NCBI GenBank assembly: GCA_963767835.1
Contig: CAVYFY010000008.1
Coordinates: forward strand, 1 to 64,000
Reading direction: 5' to 3'
Origin: SIAQ01 sp963767835
Lineage (GTDB): Bacteria; Planctomycetota; Planctomycetia; Gemmatales; Gemmataceae
Length of the DNA stretch: 64,000 bases
Under the pieces are notes generated by a model. The model saw only the letters and a program-made list of their open reading frames with translations. It was not told where the DNA came from and made no database searches. Positions 1 to 9,150 of this stretch are shown here, piece by piece. The position numbers were made by a program, and so were the translations under genes. Numbering within the stretch: the stretch's first letter is position 1; the number at the start of each line of letters is the position of its first letter.

Positions 1-1248
1 AACTCGAATCCGAAGGTCGCCCCTGGGCCCAGAAATCGGTGCGGTTGAATGCTGCGCGGGGAACGCGGAACCGCTGAGACCGCCGCCGCCGAGGACGGCG
101 CTTTGGGTCAGGTTGATGTTGCGATCGACCTGGCTGCCGGGGCGGACCACGCTGTTCATGTACATGAAGTCGTAGCCGGCGAACACGTTCATGCTCGGCA
201 GGATGAAGTAGCGAAGCTTCAATTCGACGGCCGGCACGATGCCGAACTGGTTGGCGGTGTAATGGCCGATGTTGCTTGGCTGCGTGAAGAAACCGCCGGG
301 GAACGTGCCGTTGACGCCGCCGGGGCCGGTTTGCGTTGACGTGCCCTGGATGTCCACGGTTTGATGGGTGACGCCAGCCGCGAGCTTGGCGGTCATGTCG
401 AACGAAAAGCCGCCCGCCTCCAGATTGAGCTTGGCGCCGATCTGCCCGCCGTAGAATTGATTGCGCATGCCGAAATGATCGTTCTGCGTCAGCACCGTGT
501 TGGGCGTGGTAAGGATGTCGCTTGAAACGGTGTTGACGTTCAGGTTTTCCAGCAAATCGATGTAGCGGAAGCCAGCAAGCGCGGTGACTTCGAGGCCACC
601 GCGCGGAATCAGCACGGCCACGCCATTCGCTTCCGCGCCCACAGTTGCAGCGTCGAGGCAACCGTCACGCCGCCGGCGAAAACTCCTGGATACGTGATCG
701 GCATCAGGCTGTCGCCGACCGCGCCGGGGCTTTGATTGACAAACGGAATTTGCAGCGTCGGATTGCCATTCGGATCCGAGCCCGCGCTAAATGTCGATGT
801 GCGGCCTGCAACGCGAAGAAGTTGGCTTCCATGCCGAGGCTGTTGCTGCCATCAAACCAGGTTCCCAGCGCAAAGCGCATGCCGGAAAACGCCCCGAAGC
901 TGCGGTCGGAATTGAGCAGTTGTTGCGTCGGATTCGTCGGGTCGCTCCCCGTCACCACCGAGACAGGCATCGGCGTGTTCTTCACCCAGAAGAGCAAATA
1001 TTCGGCCCGCGCCAGATCGAATAGGCCTCCGGCGCCGGGGGCGGCGTAAAGGCTCCCGAGTCGGGCGGCGGATCGAGCGGCGGAGCTTGCTTGCCGGCGC
1101 CGGCACCCCTTTCTTCCTGTGCGACCGGACCGATCGGAGACGGCATCGTGGTGTTCTTCAAGTCGGGCAAGGTCAGCGGCGATTGCGCGAAGATAGGCGT
1201 GGCGGCGAAGAGGAATGCTCCGAGAAGCCAGGGTAATCCAGTGCGCAT
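1..1248 (-). pseudogene. BBP7-family outer-membrane beta-barrel protein, frameshifted, 3' end off window
   Basis: The start at 1248 follows AGGAGG, and the protein opens with a Sec signal peptide (MRTGLPWLLGAFLFAATPIF) and a Pro-rich linker. The barrel opening ARAEYLLFWVK lies near 1010-985, and a closing segment FWAQG..FGFEF lies at the window edge. These are the hallmarks of the planctomycete BBP7 barrels, which sit in the outer membrane; their function is unknown. The reading frame shifts by one base about five times (near 1021, 806, 640, 60 and 20), yet the joined translation is convincing throughout, for example VAVLIPRGGLEVTALAGFRY. Some shifts fall in G/C runs, so sequencing error is as likely as true decay. 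Family call is confident; pseudogene status is not. Confidence 0.7.
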
Positions 1249-1425
1249 GGGAAGCCTCCTTGCGTGCACGCGCCGGCGGCGCTCATTCAAAAAATCGGGC
1301 GAAAATCTCTGAAGTTGGCGGTGGGATATGGCCGATAAAAAGAGATTTGTCAAGCCGGGTTCAAAATGCCCGCTCCCACGCGGGGTGGGTTTCTCGAATT
1401 TGGCAGAAGGGCGGATGCAAGAGTC

Positions 1426-1544
1426 TCACGCAAAGGCGCAGAGGCGCAAAGAAGAATGACAAGGTATGATCGGGAATTCGGATGCCTGAAAGAGTAGGTT
1501 CACAAATAGCCATTCTTTGCGCCTTTGCGTGAGGCCTTTGTTCG
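1426..1544. repeat. Inverted dispersed repeat, CACGCAAAGGCGC type
   Basis: Left arm CTCACGCAAAGGCGC (continuing AGAGGCGCAAAGAA) and right arm TTCTTTGCGCCTTTGCGTGAG face each other across about 65 bases. They fill most of the 423-base gap between the divergent BBP7 and HAD genes. No gene or clear promoter was recognised in the rest of the gap. Confidence 0.6.
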
Positions 1545-1671
1545 AGCCAGCAGAAGCAGCACGACCCATTGCCAAAATCGAGAGGCACACCCCCCGTGTG
1601 AAGGTGATGTGGGATTTAACGGGAATGCCATTCTCGATAGGATGATGTGCCGACGCAACCTGGAGAAACCG

Positions 1672-2235
1672 ATGACGCCGCTTCGTCCCGCCATCTTCTT
1701 GGATCGCGACGGCACGCTCAACGTCGATCGCGCCTACCTGACGCGCCCCGAGCAGATGCAACTCTTGCCGGGCGTCGGCGCCGCCATCGGACGCTTGCAG
1801 CGCGCCGGTTTCGCTTGCGTCGTTGTCACCAATCAGTCGGCACTGGACCGCGGCTTGATGACCGAGGCGGACTTGCGGTCGGTCCATGAAGAGATGAATC
1901 GGCAACTGGGGGCCGACGGGGCGGTTCTCGACGGCATCTATCACTCGCCGCACGTGTTGGATCACCCGGACCGCAAGCCGGCGCCGGGGATGCTGCTGCG
2001 CACCGCCGCGGAATTGCAGCTCGATCTGGCAGCATCCTGGATGATCGGCGACAGCCCGCGCGATGTGCTGGCGGGCGAAGGCGCCGGCTGCCGGGCTTGC
2101 ATCCTGGTTCGCACGGGGCAAGCCTTCGATGAAAGACAGATCACGCTCCAGACGCCGCTGCACATCGCCGACAATTTGACCGCGGCAGTGGCGATCATTT
2201 TGGAGAGCAGGCAGCAGGCAGCAGACAGCAGGTAG
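1672..2235 (+). CDS. HAD-IIIA phosphatase, GmhB-like (heptose bisphosphate phosphatase / histidinol-phosphatase type)
   Basis: A 187-residue soluble HAD enzyme. Motif I is FLDRDGTLN at residues 9-17 (nucleophile and acid Asp), motif II is VVVTNQSA, and later come the Lys of the KPAPGM stretch and the acidic motif MIGDSPRDV. The length and the DRDGTLN plus TNQS signature fit D-glycero-D-manno-heptose-1,7-bisphosphate 7-phosphatase and its relatives. However, the Cys zinc loop (CxH...CxC) normal for GmhB is absent: the equivalent stretch reads YHSPHVLDHPDRKPAPG. Substrate is therefore uncertain. The ATG at 1672 is chosen because GGAG lies 7 bases upstream; an in-frame ATG at 1642 has no such site. 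The tail codons run into a CAG-rich repeat. Confidence 0.8.
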   Translation: MTPLRPAIFLDRDGTLNVDRAYLTRPEQMQLLPGVGAAIGRLQRAGFACVVVTNQSALDRGLMTEADLRSVHEEMNRQLGADGAVLDGIYHSPHVLDHPDRKPAPGMLLRTAAELQLDLAASWMIGDSPRDVLAGEGAGCRACILVRTGQAFDERQITLQTPLHIADNLTAAVAIILESRQQAADSR

Positions 2236-2284
2236 CGAAGGGCGTTCTGGCTGTCTGCTACCCGCTGCCTGCTGTCTGCTGTTT
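2207..2284. repeat. Imperfect inverted repeat of CAGCAGACAGCAGG units
   Basis: GCAGGCAGCAGACAGCAGG on the left is answered by GCTGCCTGCTGTCTGCTG on the right with about 17 bases between. It spans the 3' ends of the two convergent genes, so both encode part of it (ESRQQAADSR and ESKQQTAGSG). It could act as a bidirectional terminator, though no T-run follows. Confidence 0.5.
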
Positions 2285-3247
2285 GCTTTCCGCACCGCGG
2301 ATCGCGGCGTGCAGTTTCGGCAGCGTCAAGCGGTGATCGCCCTGTACGTAAAAACTCGAGCCGCCGTCTGCGACGGTGCGGACCAGGATCGTCTTCCACG
2401 GGCGATAATAATAGCGCGGATCGCTTTTGGGTGCTTGCTGACGGTGATCGTCGTCGATGGCGATCAGGTCGAAGACGCCGGTCGTGAAGTTGCGAATCTG
2501 CTTGCCGTCCTGATGGGCGACATTGCGGGCCATTGACAGGGCTTTGAGGTAAACCTCCGGGCCCATGACCGCGGAGCCAAGGCTCAAGAGGACGCCGTTT
2601 TCAAGGTGCGTGACGCTCTGGGTGAAGATAAGAAAATCCTGGTAGCTGGTTTGCCCTAACGCCGCGCCGTCGCAATTGGGGTGTTCGTGAATGATGTCAT
2701 AGCCGACGCCGACATGGACGGTGACGGGAACGCCGAGCCGAACCGCGGCAGCCAGAACGCTGATGTCTTTGTGTGGAAATGCCCCGTCGAGAATGGCCCG
2801 GCCAATCGCCTCGCCGAGCCCCAGCCCCGCTTTACGCGCCTTGCACAATCGCGTCGTTGATGCGGCCGGTCTCCTGCCAAAGCCCGAATTCGCCGGTCTG
2901 GATGTAGCGAGCGACGCTCTCGGTCGTGGCGCCGATGAGGGCGAGTTCCCAGTCGTGGATCGGCCCCGCCCCGTTTAATGCCAGGTGCGTGAGATCGCCG
3001 CGCTCCATCATGTCGATCAGATAGCGCGACACGCCGCGCGCAGGACATGCGCCCCCATCAGCGCGATCCGCGCCGCGCCTTGCCGTTTCGCCTCGGCGAT
3101 GCGCTCGCCCAAGATCGGCAAAGCCCTGTGCGCGAAAGCAGGCAGCGGCGCATCGAGCGGCAAGAGCGCCGACAAATCGAGATCATGCTGCCGCTGGCCG
3201 AGCGGCTTGATTAACAGACGCGAACGATCGAAAGCGGGATACGGCAT
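2258..3247 (-). CDS. Deoxyhypusine-synthase-like family protein (two frame breaks)
   Basis: Three overlapping frame segments join to one protein of about 330 residues starting MPYPAFDRSR at 3247. The breaks lie near 3036 and 2841. The middle reads LALNGAGPIHDWELALIGA, then TTESVARYIQTGEFGLWQET, which resembles the NAD-binding fold of deoxyhypusine synthases. The C-terminal part has VGYDIIHEHPNCDGAA, GPEVYLKALSMARNV and TTGVFDL, seen in a bacterial DHS-like family. The GGGxxKHH active-site signature of true deoxyhypusine synthase was not found, so the reaction is unknown. It converges on the HAD gene. Family assignment is from motif memory only. Confidence 0.55.
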
Positions 3248-3710
3248 GGCGATCTATTTTCCCTTCGGGCCAAGGTAGCCCCACGACTCCCCTCCTTACT
3301 CGAGCATGCCACTGGCCATTTGTGTATTGGAAATCGCCATTGCATTTATACAGGCATGAACCGATCTGGCAGATAAACCAGAATCTCTTCTCGTCCAGGT
3401 CGCAGTTCCAAAGCCCCGATTGAATACCTTCCGCGTTTTTCTCCATGATCAGCAAATTCTGGCCTTTCTTAAGGGCTGCTAATTCGCGGGTTCGGGTGTC
3501 AAAGTTCGGCGCGCCATCGCGCCCAAGCATCTCAATGAGTGCTTGCCGCGCCGATTCGGCAGTCAGCGGCCGCGGCGCCGATTCAAAATGTAATGGCACG
3601 GATCGTTGGGGACAACAGCGCCGCTGGCGGAACAAACATGCGGAAGCATTTTCTCCAGTCAGCATCAAAAAGCTCACCAGCATGATCACGATCAACATGA
3701 CGCGGCGCAT
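3183..3710 (-). CDS. Small secreted protein of unknown function
   Basis: The start at 3710 has GGGAG five bases upstream. The first 23 residues form a Sec signal (MRRVMLIVIMLVSFLML then ENASA). The mature part is about 150 residues, with CLFRQRRCC just after cleavage and later Cys residues (LWNCD, WFICQIGSCLYKCNGD) that could form disulfides. The last ~45 codons overlap the start of the DHS-like gene in another frame. A one-base shift near 3300 would instead end the protein at a TAA there, so the true C-terminus may be about residue 136. No family recognised. Confidence 0.5.
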   Translation of the reverse strand: MRRVMLIVIMLVSFLMLTGENASACLFRQRRCCPQRSVPLHFESAPRPLTAESARQALIEMLGRDGAPNFDTRTRELAALKKGQNLLIMEKNAEGIQSGLWNCDLDEKRFWFICQIGSCLYKCNGDFQYTNGQWHARVRRGVVGLPWPEGKIDRHAVSRFRSFASVNQAARPAAA

Positions 3711-3760
3711 TGGGGCTCCCTTCGAAGTAAGACTGGAAATCTGTGCCTGCCACCTTTCGC

Positions 3761-4087
3761 TCACGGAGTGATTTCCAACACCAAGGTCAACGCCTTCTCG
3801 ATGCGATCCAGCGTATCCGTGGGTAAGTCACCGATTTGACGGATGAACCGAACCTGCGACAGTGAGCGGACCTGAAACGTGTCGGCGGCTGATGGCTTGG
3901 AAAGGCCATTGATCCACGGGAATTTGGCAAACACCGGCTGCCACGCTGTTACCGGCACAATAACCTTGAGAGGCAAAGTGCCGACCGTGTCGGAGCTAAC
4001 AATCACTGCGGGTCGGGCCTTGGTCATCTCCGCTCCCAGCGTCGGCGCCAGGTCCACAAGCCAAATCTGACCCCGACTCATGCTCAT
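3761..4087 (-). CDS. MazF/PemK-type endoribonuclease toxin
   Basis: A 108-residue protein beginning MSMSRGQIWLVDLAPTLGAE, the typical opening of the CcdB/PemK fold. It is followed by KARPAVIVSSD (conserved RP and S/T) and VIVPVTAW, the usual strands of MazF-like mRNA interferases. GGAG lies nine bases before the ATG at 4087. The gene in front encodes its likely antitoxin and overlaps the toxin start. Together they form a type II module, with the antitoxin presumably neutralising the ribonuclease and repressing the pair. Confidence 0.8.
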   Translation of the reverse strand: MSMSRGQIWLVDLAPTLGAEMTKARPAVIVSSDTVGTLPLKVIVPVTAWQPVFAKFPWINGLSKPSAADTFQVRSLSQVRFIRQIGDLPTDTLDRIEKALTLVLEITP

Positions 4088-4316
4088 GATAGGGATCTCC
4101 TTCAACGTCACGCCAGAGAGCCACATCGGGATCATTCTGGTAATACGCCAATGCTTCCGGAACGGCGGCGACCATCTGCAAACGCAACGCCGCGCGATCC
4201 GCCGCTGGCTGCTTGCCAAGCCGGTTTCCCAACCCATGCAGGATGGCTTCGGCCAAGGCGACCTGTTCGATTACCGACAGCTCGCCAATTTCTTCCAGTA
4301 GATCGGTTGGGCACAT
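3996..4316 (-). CDS. Antitoxin partner of the MazF/PemK-type toxin
   Basis: Starts MCPTDLLEEIGELSVIEQVALAEAI behind GGAGAA at 4316. The first ~75 residues are acidic and helical and end in ALWRDVEGDPYHE, a plausible antitoxin C-terminus right over the toxin start. The open frame then continues 30 codons into the toxin gene in a different frame. A one-base error near 4090 would give a natural stop overlapping the toxin ATG, so the true protein is probably about 78 residues. No DNA-binding domain of a named family was recognised. Confidence 0.55.
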   Translation of the reverse strand: MCPTDLLEEIGELSVIEQVALAEAILHGLGNRLGKQPAADRAALRLQMVAAVPEALAYYQNDPDVALWRDVEGDPYHEHESGSDLACGPGADAGSGDDQGPTRSDC

Positions 4317-4449
4317 GGCAGGTTCTCCGCTAGTTCCAAAGTATACTGGAATCTTACCGATTTGCCTGAGGCAAATGAAGCCGAATCGCTTCTTCTGCCC
4401 GTTCGCGCTCAGAAGCGTAAAGTAAGAGAAGCCCCTGGAGGAGCCGTTC

Positions 4450-6207
4450 ATGCCGCGCTCGTCGATGTTTTGGCAGATGTTCCTGGCGTTTGGCTTGCTG
4501 ATCGTGCTGGCGTTGGGCGGTCTGGGGGCGGTCGTCGGCGATTGGGTGGAACAGCAGGCGCTGGACCACGTCGAGGAGCGGCTGAAATCCAAGGCGGTTT
4601 TGCTTGCGGAGATTGCGCGCGACCGCAAGCCCGACGAGCTGCAGAGCCGGATTCAGGCGTTGCGGGAGAAGATCGACACGCGCATCACACTCATCGCACC
4701 GGACGGGCACGTCGTGGTGGAATCGGAAAGCGATCCGGCCGATCTGGACGATCACGGCAAGCGTCCGGAAGTAGAAGCAGCACGGACGGCGCCGTTCGGC
4801 GTGGCCGCGCGTCACAGCAAGTCCTTGGGAAAGAACATGATGTACGTCGCCCTGAAGACCACGGATGTGCCCGGCGTGGAATTTGTCCGCGTGGCCATGC
4901 CCGTGAACGAATTGCAAGCGCAGGCGGCCGGCTTGCAGCGCCTGGTGTGGATCGCGGCGGCGGCCATGGCGATCCTGGCGCTCATGATGGCGTGGATCCT
5001 GACGCGCCGGCTGGTCCAGCCGTTGCAGCAGTTGACCACCAGCGCGGAGCAGATCGCCGCCGGCGCCTACGGGCACAAGGTCTACATCGACCGGCGCGAC
5101 GAATTGGGTCATCTCGCCTCGGCGTTCAATCACATGAGCGCCCGGCTCGCCGTACAGTTCGCCCAGCTGGATGAGGATCGCCAGCAGTTGCGGGCGGTCT
5201 TGAGCGGCATGGTTGAAGGCGTCATCGCGATTGATGCCGACCAGAACATCCTCTTCGCCAACGAGCGCGCGGGGCAGATGCTCGAATTCCCGACCAAATC
5301 GTCGGCGGGCCGCAAGCTGTGGGAGATCGTGCGCCAGCGCGCCGTGCAGGACATGGTGCAGGCGGCCATGCACAAACCCAACGATGAAGGTCGCCATCTG
5401 GAATTCGCTGAACCGATCGGCAAATCGCTGATGCTGCACGTCGCGCAGCTTCCCGGCGAGCCGACGCGCGGCGCCGTTCTCGTCTTCCACGACACCACCG
5501 AGCTGCGCCGCCTCGAACGCCTCCGCCAGGATTTCGTCGCCAACGTCTCGCATGAACTGAAGACGCCGCTCTCCGTCGTCACCGCCTGCGTCGAAACGCT
5601 CATGGAAGGCGGCATCGACGATCAGGAAAACCGCGGCCGATTCTTGCAGCAGATCCAGGACCAGACGCAACGGCTGCACTTGCTGATCCTCGATCTCTTG
5701 AGCCTGGCCCGCATCGAATCGGGCGACCAGCAGTGGACACTTCAGCCGGTCACGATCGCCGAATTGGCGCAAACTTGCGTGAATCGGCATCAGGCCCGCG
5801 CCCAAACCAAAAAGCAATCTCTGCTCCTGGAAGCGCCGGCTCAGCCATCCTCGGCAACGGTCCTCGCCGACGAAGAAGCCCTCGCCGAAATCCTCGACAA
5901 CCTCATTGACAACGCCGTCAAGTATACGCCCGAAGGAGGCACGATCCACTTGCGCTGGTGGCAGGAGGAGGAAGCTTGCTGCATCGAGGTCGAGGACACC
6001 GGCATCGGCATTCCCGAGAGCGATTTACCGCGAATCTTCGAACGCTTCTACCGCGTCGATAAAGCACGTTCGCGCGAGATGGGCGGAACGGGGCTTGGCC
6101 TGTCGATCGTCAAGCATCTGGTGCAGGCGATGCAGGGGACCATCCGCGCCGCCAGCGAGCTTGGCCGCGGAACCACGTTCACTATCCGTTTGCCGCTCTC
6201 TCACTAA
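4450..6207 (+). CDS. PhoR-like membrane sensor histidine kinase
   Basis: A 585-residue kinase. It has a first transmembrane helix at about residues 8-28, an extracytoplasmic sensor of ~140 residues, a second helix near 170-190, a HAMP domain, a PAS domain (MVEGVIAIDADQNILFANE), HisKA with His368 in FVANVSHELKTPLS, and HATPase_c with N box DNLIDNAVKYTPEGG and G boxes DTGIGIPE and GGTGLGLSIVKHLV. This is the order of phosphate-type PhoR kinases, and the shared feature VSHELKTPL supports that group. GGAGGAG precedes the ATG. No response regulator gene lies beside it, so the partner is encoded elsewhere. Stimulus unknown. Confidence 0.9.
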   Translation: MPRSSMFWQMFLAFGLLIVLALGGLGAVVGDWVEQQALDHVEERLKSKAVLLAEIARDRKPDELQSRIQALREKIDTRITLIAPDGHVVVESESDPADLDDHGKRPEVEAARTAPFGVAARHSKSLGKNMMYVALKTTDVPGVEFVRVAMPVNELQAQAAGLQRLVWIAAAAMAILALMMAWILTRRLVQPLQQLTTSAEQIAAGAYGHKVYIDRRDELGHLASAFNHMSARLAVQFAQLDEDRQQLRAVLSGMVEGVIAIDADQNILFANERAGQMLEFPTKSSAGRKLWEIVRQRAVQDMVQAAMHKPNDEGRHLEFAEPIGKSLMLHVAQLPGEPTRGAVLVFHDTTELRRLERLRQDFVANVSHELKTPLSVVTACVETLMEGGIDDQENRGRFLQQIQDQTQRLHLLILDLLSLARIESGDQQWTLQPVTIAELAQTCVNRHQARAQTKKQSLLLEAPAQPSSATVLADEEALAEILDNLIDNAVKYTPEGGTIHLRWWQEEEACCIEVEDTGIGIPESDLPRIFERFYRVDKARSREMGGTGLGLSIVKHLVQAMQGTIRAASELGRGTTFTIRLPLSH

Positions 6208-6361
6208 GGAATTCCACGAAGATTACTTTTCTTTTATTTTCATGTTTGACCGCCGATATTGCGTGGCCTAAAGTTTTAACACGTGACAATTAATATTCCT
6301 TCCGGCCGTGTACCGGCGTCGGTCGCCCAGGACCGGAAGCATTTGGAATTGCGAGGAAAAC

Positions 6362-6550
6362 ATGCTGTCAAAATGGACCCGTTGGGCGTTGGACTTGTAC
6401 CGGAACGAAGATGGCCCCACCGCCGTGGAATATGCGGTGATGCTCGCCCTTATCATTATCGTTTGCTTGACGGCAATCGCGACGCTAGGAAACAACGCCA
6501 ACTCCACTTTCAAGACCGTCGGCACCAAGCTCGGCTCCGCCTCGTCTTGA
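6362..6550 (+). CDS. flp: Flp/Tad-type pilin subunit 1
   Basis: 62 residues. A short basic leader with EDGPTAVEYAVMLALII fits the class III prepilin cleavage pattern G|xxxxE followed by Tyr, then a hydrophobic helix and a short Ser/Ala tail. GAGGAAAAC lies just before the ATG. A TadV-type prepilin peptidase would cut after the Gly and release a ~45-residue Flp pilin for adhesion. The usual tad/cpa assembly genes are not in this window. Confidence 0.88.
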   Translation: MLSKWTRWALDLYRNEDGPTAVEYAVMLALIIIVCLTAIATLGNNANSTFKTVGTKLGSASS

Positions 6551-6636
6551 CACGCCGTCCACGTCGCTCATTCGCCCACCTGCTTGATGGACAGGTTGAT
6601 GCTTGCCGGAACGCCCGACTTTGAAATGGAGAGAAT

Positions 6637-6825
6637 ATGTTAACTCGCTTGAAACGATGGGCGTTGAATTTTTATGCTGCGGAAGACGGCCCGACCTCCG
6701 TTGAATACGCCATCACGTTGAGCCTGATTGCCACCATCTGCATTTCGGGAGTAACGTCGATGGGCACTCACGCGAATCAAACCTTCAAGACCGTCAGCAG
6801 CAAGCTCGGTTCGGCCTCATCATGA
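6637..6825 (+). CDS. flp: Flp/Tad-type pilin subunit 2
   Basis: 62 residues and clearly a tandem paralogue of the preceding pilin: same length, same leader (RWALNFYAAEDGPTSVEYAI), and near-identical tail (ANQTFKTVSSKLGSASS). GGAGAGAAT precedes the ATG. The hydrophobic segment has diverged and carries a Cys (SLIATICISGV). The last ~50 bases overlap the 3' end of the convergent queG gene. Confidence 0.87.
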   Translation: MLTRLKRWALNFYAAEDGPTSVEYAITLSLIATICISGVTSMGTHANQTFKTVSSKLGSASS

Positions 6826-7877
6826 GGCCCTCTCGGCAATCCGCGCCAGCACCACTCCGCCGCCTCACGCACTGTCAGCTCAACATCCTCCATCGCCCGC
6901 TGCAGGACAGGCACCGCCCGCCCATCGCCGACATTTCCCAGGGCAATCGCCGCGTTGCGCAGCAACCCTGCCCGCCGCGCTCGCCACATCGGCGTGTGCC
7001 GATGGCGCGCCCGAAATTCGTCTTCGCTGATGCTCATCAATTCGAGCAAATCGACACGCAAATCCGCATCATCCGCCTGAAACGCCGGCTCCTGTCCAAT
7101 CGGCGCCTTGTGGTTCCACGGGCACACCTCCTGGCACACATCGCAGCCGAAAATCCAATCCCCCATCATCATCTTCAACTCGTCGGCAATGGTCCCGCGC
7201 AGCTCGATGGTCAAGTAGCTAATGCAGCGCCGGGCATCGAGCTGATACGGGCCAACGAACGCATCGGTCGGGCAGGCATCGAGGCAGCGCGTACAAGTGC
7301 CGCAATGCGCAGTGGCGAACGGCTGGTCGGTGGGCAGTTCGAGATCGAGCAGCAACGCCCCGAGAAAAAAATAGCTGCCGAGCTTCTTGTCGATCAGCAT
7401 GGTGTTCTTGCCGAACCAGCCGAGCCCGGCCCGGCGCGAAATCGCGCTCCAGCAGCGGCGCCGTGTCGATCACCGCCCGACCACGTGTGCCGGGAACTTG
7501 CTCCTGAATCCACGCCAGCAACGATTTCAATTTGGCGCGAAGAACGTCGTGATAATCGAGTCCACCGGCGTAGCAAGAAATGCGCCCCCATTCCCCCCTC
7601 TCCCTCCGGGAGAGGGGCCGGGGGGAATGTCGCCACCTGCTGTCTGCTTGTAATTGATTCCCACCATCACCACGCTGCGCACGCTCGGCAAGATGGATGC
7701 GGGATGCCCGCGCGCTTCCGCGTGGCGCGTCATGTAATCCATCTGCCCCGCGAAACCTTGTGCGAGCCAATTCTGCAAATGCGCGAAACCGTCGGCGTCG
7801 GCGGCGGGAGCGATGCCGGCCAGCTCGAAGCCGAGGGCATGGGCTTGCTCTTTGATGCGGATGGCACTGAGGATCAT
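6777..7877 (-). CDS. queG: Epoxyqueuosine reductase QueG (two frame breaks)
   Basis: Iron-sulfur, cobalamin-dependent reductase for the last step of tRNA queuosine synthesis. Three frame segments join to a full-length enzyme: MILSAIRIKEQAHALGFELAG at the N-terminus, DYHDVLRAKLKSLL and FGKNTMLIDKKLGSYFFLGA in the middle, then the two 4Fe-4S motifs HCGTCTRCLDACPTDAF and CDVCQEVCPWN, and a C-terminal HEAT-like segment (AAIALGNVGDGRAVPVL). Breaks lie near 7585, in a G-run beside an inserted palindrome, and near 7437. The ATG at 7877 overlaps the stop of the preceding gene by four bases, so the two are translationally coupled. The frame breaks look like sequencing errors. Confidence 0.85.
7583..7630. 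repeat. Palindromic CCCTCTCCC/GGGAGAGGG element inside queG
   Basis: A G/C-rich palindrome (CCCCTCTCCC TCC GGGAGAGGGG) with flanking C- and G-runs. It adds roughly 16 codons (DIPPGPSPGGRGGN on the coding strand) between NYKQ and the ISCYAGGLDYHD strand of QueG. Related copies occur at 13287 and 45748. Confidence 0.65.
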
Positions 7878-8536
7878 GATGGCACGGATTCGAGAACGAC
7901 GTCTTGCGCGGCAGCGCCGAGTTGCTCGAGCAATTGCCGATTCCACGCCTTCGCTTGCGCGGCGCGGCCGGGCAGAGCATTCGTTCCCCAGATAATGGTG
8001 AGCGTTCGCGTCGTCTGAGCATCGGTCTTGGTGCGCTGAGCGTCCTTGACGGCATTGGCGCACGGCCCCTCCGCGTCGCACAGGCACAAAAGGCCGGCCA
8101 AGTCGATCGATTGCCCCGAAGCGTTGAAGACATACGCCGATCCCGCCGCAGCAATAGCAACGCGAAACGGCGGCGTGGCCTTGGCGAGATCGATGACGCT
8201 GATCGGCAATCCGCTATGCAGCGACACGATACTGCACACGTCCACCGCTGCATTGATCGTCGTCAAGGCGCCGTCGCCGACCGAGCGGACCAGATATTCC
8301 GAAGCCGGCTTGCTTCGCCCCGACGGCTTGAACCCGCCATGCCGCAACAGCGCCCGCACCGCCTCGCGCACCCCATCATCGCTCTTGAACGGAGCCGCCG
8401 CTTGCAGCGAGAGCAGCGCCAGGATGTCGGGCGGCGTCGGCATCTCGCCCAGCGGCCGCGGAAACTCCGTGGTGAAGGCGCGCGGGTCGAGCAGGGGATG
8501 AGCTTCGACGCGCACGCTGGTTGGTTCGCTTACCAT
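7874..8536 (-). CDS. B3/4 domain protein (PheT editing-domain-like)
   Basis: A 220-residue protein whose core matches the B3/B4 tRNA-binding/editing fold of phenylalanyl-tRNA synthetase beta chains: LLRHGGFKPSGRSKPASEYL, INAAVDVCSIVSLHSGLPIS, YVFNASGQSIDLAGLLCL and GPCANAVKDAQRTKT. Stand-alone members are thought to act on mischarged tRNA or amino-acid derivatives, but no substrate is established here. The start at 8536 is preferred because the family motifs begin about 70 residues later; a GTG at 8602 would add 22 poorly conserved residues. The stop overlaps the queG start (ATGA). Confidence 0.8.
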   Translation of the reverse strand: MVSEPTSVRVEAHPLLDPRAFTTEFPRPLGEMPTPPDILALLSLQAAAPFKSDDGVREAVRALLRHGGFKPSGRSKPASEYLVRSVGDGALTTINAAVDVCSIVSLHSGLPISVIDLAKATPPFRVAIAAAGSAYVFNASGQSIDLAGLLCLCDAEGPCANAVKDAQRTKTDAQTTRTLTIIWGTNALPGRAAQAKAWNRQLLEQLGAAAQDVVLESVPS

Positions 8537-8552
8537 GTTTTGCACACCAACT

Positions 8553-8941
8553 TCAATTGGACTTGGGGCCCGGACCCCATCTTGAGCCAATGATTTTGGC
8601 ACTCTGGAAGGCCGCGATCACTCCAAGGAAGGCGGCAGCAATGAGGATCGACGCGAGCAGCGCCTTACAACCCCAGGAAAATGCAACGAGAAGAAACAAG
8701 TCGCCGACGAGCAAGCCCGCAAGGAATATCCCTCCCGTGGAAATGCCCAATGCGGCAAGAAGGCCAATCGCTGTGCCAATCGCAGCTGCCATCCAGTAAC
8801 GCCCGCGCGCAGCCCGACGCACCCATCGGCGCCCGCAAAGGCCGCCGTCACAGTGAAAAGCGACCCGAGAAGCACAACAGGCACCGAAATCAGAGCGCCA
8901 TAATACCAACCAACCGCTTGGAAGTCGGGGATCGGCAACAT
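8553..8941 (-). CDS. Small integral membrane protein (one frame break)
   Basis: Begins MLPIPDFQAVGWYYGALISV at 8941 with GAGG six bases upstream. A one-base break near 8800 separates the first helix (ISVPVVLLGSLFTVTAAF) from two more (AAIGTAIGLLAALGIS, then VGDLFLLVAFSWGCKALLAS), and a further hydrophobic stretch near ILIAAAFLGVIAAF follows. Joined, it is about 130 residues with three or four helices. No family recognised. It lies upstream of the B3/4-queG pair on the same strand but with its stop beyond their preferred start, so an operon is uncertain. Confidence 0.5.
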
Positions 8942-8949
8942 GGGGAACC

Positions 8950-9150
8950 TCACTTCGGCGCCTGCCAATTCAGATGTTTGTGCAAAAACGCAATGGTCCC
9001 TACCCCGTGAATCTCATGCCCGCCGCTGAAAAACTCAATTTCAGTGCGATCCGCGATGCCCGCCTGGGCGTAGAAGCGGCGGACCTTGGCGTATTCGAAA
9101 GCGACGTATTCATCCAGGCCGACGCTGTCGGAGCATCCGCGTTCACATCC
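8950..9150 (-). pseudogene. Truncated duplicate of the C-terminus of the secreted alpha/beta hydrolase
   Basis: The frame reads SVGLDEYVAFEYAKVRRFYA, then QAGIADRTEIEFFSGGHEIH, and ends HLNWQAPK-stop. This is the last ~63 residues of the hydrolase encoded at 10520-12820, at a fixed offset of 1570 bases and roughly 85% identical in DNA. It keeps the catalytic His region (GGHEIHG) but has no upstream domain. The similarity stops near 9150, exactly where the vapC stop codon lies. This is a remnant, not a functional gene. Confidence 0.8.

Noticed and set aside
645..1049. Plus-strand frames across the BBP7 region
   Set aside because: Arg/Ala-rich and motif-free, and opposite to a recognisable barrel protein on the minus strand.
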